NCBI GenBank assembly: GCA_003856375.1
Contig: CP034120.1
Location: 992,001 to 1,056,000, forward strand
Reading direction: 5' to 3'
DNA: 64,000 nucleotides
Source of the DNA: Glaciecola amylolytica
GTDB lineage: Bacteria; Bacteroidota; Bacteroidia; Flavobacteriales_D; Crocinitomicaceae
Shown here: positions 62,801 through 64,000 of the stretch, in pieces
Numbering within the stretch: the first letter of the stretch is position 1
Layout: each line of letters opens with the position of its first letter
Translations under genes and position numbers: made by a program
Notes under the pieces: generated by a model
Told to the model about the DNA's origin: nothing
What the model saw: only the letters and a program-made list of their open reading frames with translations
Database searches by the model: none

Positions 62801-64000
62801 AGCTGGACAGGAATTACAGAAACCCCCGAGTACGCATCCACTTACAGTTATGATGCAAATGGAAACCTGACGCATTTGCAGCGCAACGGATCTGCAGCGA
62901 ACCTGAACATGGATAAATTTGAGTACAACTTTGAATCTGTTGCGAATATTCCACCTGCTTCAGGAACACATCCAAGCAACCGACTGGATTATGTGAAAGA
63001 TGAACCGACATATGATTCCAATTACGACGAGGACATTGACAACCAAATCCTGGATAACTATGGTTATGACAGGCTGGGGCAGTTGATCCGGGATAACTCG
63101 GAAGGTTTGATGCAGATCGAATGGTTCAGCGGCAACCGGAAGGTGAAGAAGATCACCCGGTCCGGGAAAACCATCGAGTTCAAATACAGTCCTTTTGGTC
63201 AACGACTTTTGAAAACAGTGACGAACACCGCAACAGGAGCGATCACCACTTCTTACTATGTGTATGATGCGAATGGCCAGGTGATGGGAGTATATGATCT
63301 GAACCTGACAACGAAAAATGCGAAGTTGAACGAACTGAACATTTACGGCGCTTCACGCCTGGGAATAATTGACCGGGACATTGATCTGTGTATCAACGGG
63401 ACAGAGCAGCCTGCTCCGGTTTATCCACCTGCGGAACCTGAAGTTCATACTTTGGGATATAAGAAGTATGAGATCACGAATTATTTGGGCAATGTCAATG
63501 CAGTAATCACAGACCGGAAAGTGTATGTGGGCGGAACCTATGAAGCAGTAGTGATTATGAACAGTGATTACTATCCGTTTGGGATGGAAATGCCGGGAAG
63601 ACATACTAACGAAAACAAGTATCGTTTTGGTTACAACGGTATGGAGCTCGACAATGAGGCGAAAGGGAATGGAAATTCGTATACGACTGAATTCAGGCAG
63701 TATGACCCACGTTTAGGAAGATGGTTGAGTTTGGATCCATTGATGGCAGAATTTCCAGATATGAGTCCTTATGTGGCATTTGATAATAATCCCGTTTATT
63801 TTGTTGATCCTTTGGGATTAGCTGCTGAAGGAAAAGGTAAAGGAGATCCAGTAACAACTGCCATTTCTCTAGCGATTAAAACTGCAGGGAAAGCTGTAGG
63901 AATTGCTGCTAAAAAAGCTGAAAAAATATATGAAATAGAGGAAGTGGTGATTTACGGAACTGACCAATCACCTAAGTCGCCAGGGAAAAAAGAAATAAAC
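56894..64000 (+). CDS. Giant exported Rhs-repeat protein with C-terminal tip cut by the window end
   Basis: At least 2369 residues, open to the window edge. A signal peptide (I-L-I-I-L-L-L-V-F-A-N-Q-S-A-F-A) is followed by an N-terminal domain with G-V-S-Y-A-D-G-L-G-R-P-H-Q-S-V near residue 330, as in DUF6443 proteins. YD/Rhs repeats run from about 1516 to 2230 (Y-Y-D-Q-A-G-N-L-V-R, Y-S-Y-D-A-N-G-N-L-T). The Rhs core is at about 2243-2308 (Y-R-F-G-Y-N-G-M-E-L, Y-D-P-R-L-G-R-W-L-S-L-D-P, ending D2305-P-L-G). The tip starts at residue 2309 with A-A-E-G-K-G, a Lys-rich stretch and E-E-V-V-I-Y-G, but is truncated here. Rhs proteins enclose and deliver a variable C-terminal effector. Confidence 0.93.
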   Translation, partial: MKKFKYILIILLLVFANQSAFAAIERFSSRLDGDHPTTPLAPGSTLTLYDDKYFDMNTDPFWSTRFANKKSTGMVRVGLNPDVVHTSDFSASQLIEITYWTWDAASATFVSSGQFIKAFGLEYLSSGLGNADDQTTFIIPGAHRISVKVLNGLLPLEELFLETSIEVERYYLLDNTPVLNLKNVPLNTAADGPQIEFSWDTKPGAEFYELEWVHINDYKLDPQNSNDYLSQTELNYNFYLNSTRIETKQNWYKIPRVFDHGYIVYRVRPIGRNGTNFTDRQDGAWTAAESGVVSAFFPGNKIFIDTKFSELNWSHNVVYAEDGKRFEGVSYADGLGRPHQSVAHNPVTNQVVYSNMYYDESGRAAVGDLPTPMPGAFMKFQSGFNLAEGTNVPYSRSSFDSPLPEGCLANSVGFSLDSGAGKYYSPSNPDQNGANIAIPDAEKYPFSRVTFMKDYTNRVASISAAGDDLRTGSGKETRIFYPSTNQKELNQLFGTEVGWAVHYQKMITVDPNGQIYVQYTDMAGRTVLSYMEGPSPGNVDGIDGNSSSNLEVEMIENGSPRLPNNTGPYTEISYSQYISTDTVFNFSYSFTPEQFQSACTGNLCLDCIYDLEIEVFDNCGAPVILNGYTNPVHIIGSDIDDLINGTCNGTNVHEETFWAHLNPGMYTIHKKLSIDESAIDDYWCLYLEANTCIEEVQSIFNEAYLAESFSSCDPEIIDETPEGACDGYKQIMLVDVSPGGQYGTYNKTTWTSSDAYSVFNPSGALGVNWRALTYLDENQVAVPASQLAGTQGLQWFVTNFREEWAEVLLSEHPEYCYLEFCYKNESSNKYDQEMLAINSYQTALDQGYLMPLAGGIPNSYYTVFPTPTSTIPSKLDPFFMQDSLGSAHRIDMLTEMNSYFTIQGVTPALSMWEYAVYLVSGQNCRKENMKECGDLNDCNKDLIWLVFRDLYLASKQTKVFLAQQAYADANGCSNKCIGAVGTVAGCGSQPQSFLATRSPRFGNEYALGFDISTITSKQDASNLIDTMVVEEACSTSCEGYADMWLQDLAGCAPIDQLDSINLKKLRDEFIELCMLGCNSEHPMGATTAPVGKQTQHGKTDIKGVLDYHLTGISGYPDPSCSQYLVTFPGPYKTNDELLTAFPKLDQCGCDILMDVRADYQAGIANGTILPATSIEKYLNIYKGIDLDDVDHLLCVCDQFYDEGNNQWFPNANAQIVAAKKLVPNELTCEVNTSCKSCDEINAEYAGAYNFAYVTYGLNSAAFEASATYETILTNYLNQKLGYDLKFKDYDFFHSGCNTTSSNPVCEMNPIMDEFKKILTVQAMRGKLVHASVLNLAAENIVYKHGELFEKQLLGSSYTGTVNAGHLTLSFQNGSQTPCTFDLSVEGVPNFDFSRIVTFGEMWASSSNCTVNNSFELEVKYYECGKLVTALAQVTNTCLQVNLCYCGDNGQRLCNEPLFDPDFDICYQPELDHMMQDAIEEYEANVEEAYYAFQTAYKTKCAAAFSTENFSMKGKFRYYQYTQFYYDQAGNLVRTVAPKGVGKMLPGDAVNDAINENRRTAGTSMAPAQSFETKYSYNSFNQLVSTTNPDQQGETKFWYDFYGRIVLSQNPVQLAGSKYSYIFYDKLGRPEEVGQVVPGTGLNESIHLNVNDPLSTAFRTWIAGSGSPRTEVTRTYYDKIFMSAVQSRFTLQPGQTQPGQQNLRLRVASVAYYSTVVGSTNMETGYASATHYTYDLHGNVLQTLQDVPELATVKQDIKSTEYEFELISGNVKTVKYQKDKRDQMTHTYIYDRANRLEEVFVSTDKIHQSRQAHYLYYDYGPLARVELGEQKVQGMDYAYTINGWMKAMNGTVLNPGYELGRDNASGYLSQNTSVHNKFARDVVGYTLGYFNGDYQSIGSTNFAPSPYTGILNTAISPLYNGNIAFTTTAIADVPNSGIQMGIQMGVYRYDQMNRLVGARTFRASGLAASNSWTGITETPEYASTYSYDANGNLTHLQRNGSAANLNMDKFEYNFESVANIPPASGTHPSNRLDYVKDEPTYDSNYDEDIDNQILDNYGYDRLGQLIRDNSEGLMQIEWFSGNRKVKKITRSGKTIEFKYSPFGQRLLKTVTNTATGAITTSYYVYDANGQVMGVYDLNLTTKNAKLNELNIYGASRLGIIDRDIDLCINGTEQPAPVYPPAEPEVHTLGYKKYEITNYLGNVNAVITDRKVYVGGTYEAVVIMNSDYYPFGMEMPGRHTNENKYRFGYNGMELDNEAKGNGNSYTTEFRQYDPRLGRWLSLDPLMAEFPDMSPYVAFDNNPVYFVDPLGLAAEGKGKGDPVTTAISLAIKTAGKAVGIAAKKAEKIYEIEEVVIYGTDQSPKSPGKKEIN

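Noticed and set aside
57627-63604. Many minus-strand open frames across the Rhs gene (60 to 150 codons)
   Set aside because: They are antisense to one long uninterrupted coding frame with clear Rhs motifs; none has a family signature or ribosome-binding site.
1-64000. tRNA, rRNA, transposase or prophage genes
   Set aside because: No cloverleaf, ribosomal signature, transposase motif or phage structural gene was recognised on either strand.

Overview
The window looks like chromosome of a free-living member of the Bacteroidota, order Flavobacteriales; a Fluviicola/Crocinitomicaceae-type organism is my guess, not a proven assignment. Reasons: a low-to-moderate GC content, Bacteroidota-type promoter boxes (TAnnTTTG), a secreted esterase with a type IX secretion (T9SS) sorting domain, many small lipoproteins, families typical of the phylum (DUF3667, DUF2911, LytS/LytTR systems with Reg_prop sensors, a DnaG without zinc ligands) and very large secreted Rhs-type proteins. 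No rRNA, tRNA, transposase, phage gene or CRISPR array was seen.

Layout. 1-6 kb: the end of a BamA/TamA-like outer-membrane protein, then a likely oxidative-enzyme operon: a protein with a duplicated unknown domain, a DyP-type peroxidase, a fused GST-like/cytochrome P450 protein and an ABA4-like membrane protein. 6-9.4 kb (minus strand): a copper module, with an HMA-AraC regulator, a CopA ATPase and a small CopZ-like HMA protein. 9.7-12.1 kb: a Crp/Fnr regulator, two perfect FNR-type palindromes, a T9SS esterase they probably control, and a Nudix hydrolase. 12.2-14.6 kb (minus): an XRE/pentapeptide-repeat protein in an operon with an ABC exporter. 15-18.4 kb: lipoproteins, MepB and OsmC. 18.5-22.1 kb: a sensor kinase and its LytTR response regulator.

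22-34.7 kb: a dispersed intergenic repeat in two copies (22.3 and 27.0 kb), a LuxR regulator, small membrane proteins, a likely MbnP/MbnH-type pair (a copper-related lipoprotein and a di-heme MauG-like enzyme), two paralogous proteins of unknown function, a DsbA-like lipoprotein divergent from an HxlR regulator, DUF1398, an MCE/MlaD lipoprotein and two YceI proteins. 34.8-46 kb (all minus): CorA, a lysozyme-fold-like protein, a von Willebrand A protein, DUF2911, inorganic pyrophosphatase preceded by a 58-bp tandem repeat array, MscS, DnaG, a MORN-like lipoprotein and polyprenyl diphosphate synthase. These are mainly housekeeping genes.

46.6-64 kb is one tightly packed plus-strand locus of four exported proteins (135, 1130, 2127 and more than 2369 aa; gaps 27, 14 and 28 nt). 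The last is an Rhs protein whose core ends in the DPxG motif about 190 nt before the window edge, so its variable C-terminal tip is cut off. The layout suggests a Sec-exported, Tc/Rhs-like polymorphic toxin or surface-shell system, and this is the best candidate here for an undescribed system. The oxidative P450/DyP cluster and the FNR-box promoter are the next most interesting items.
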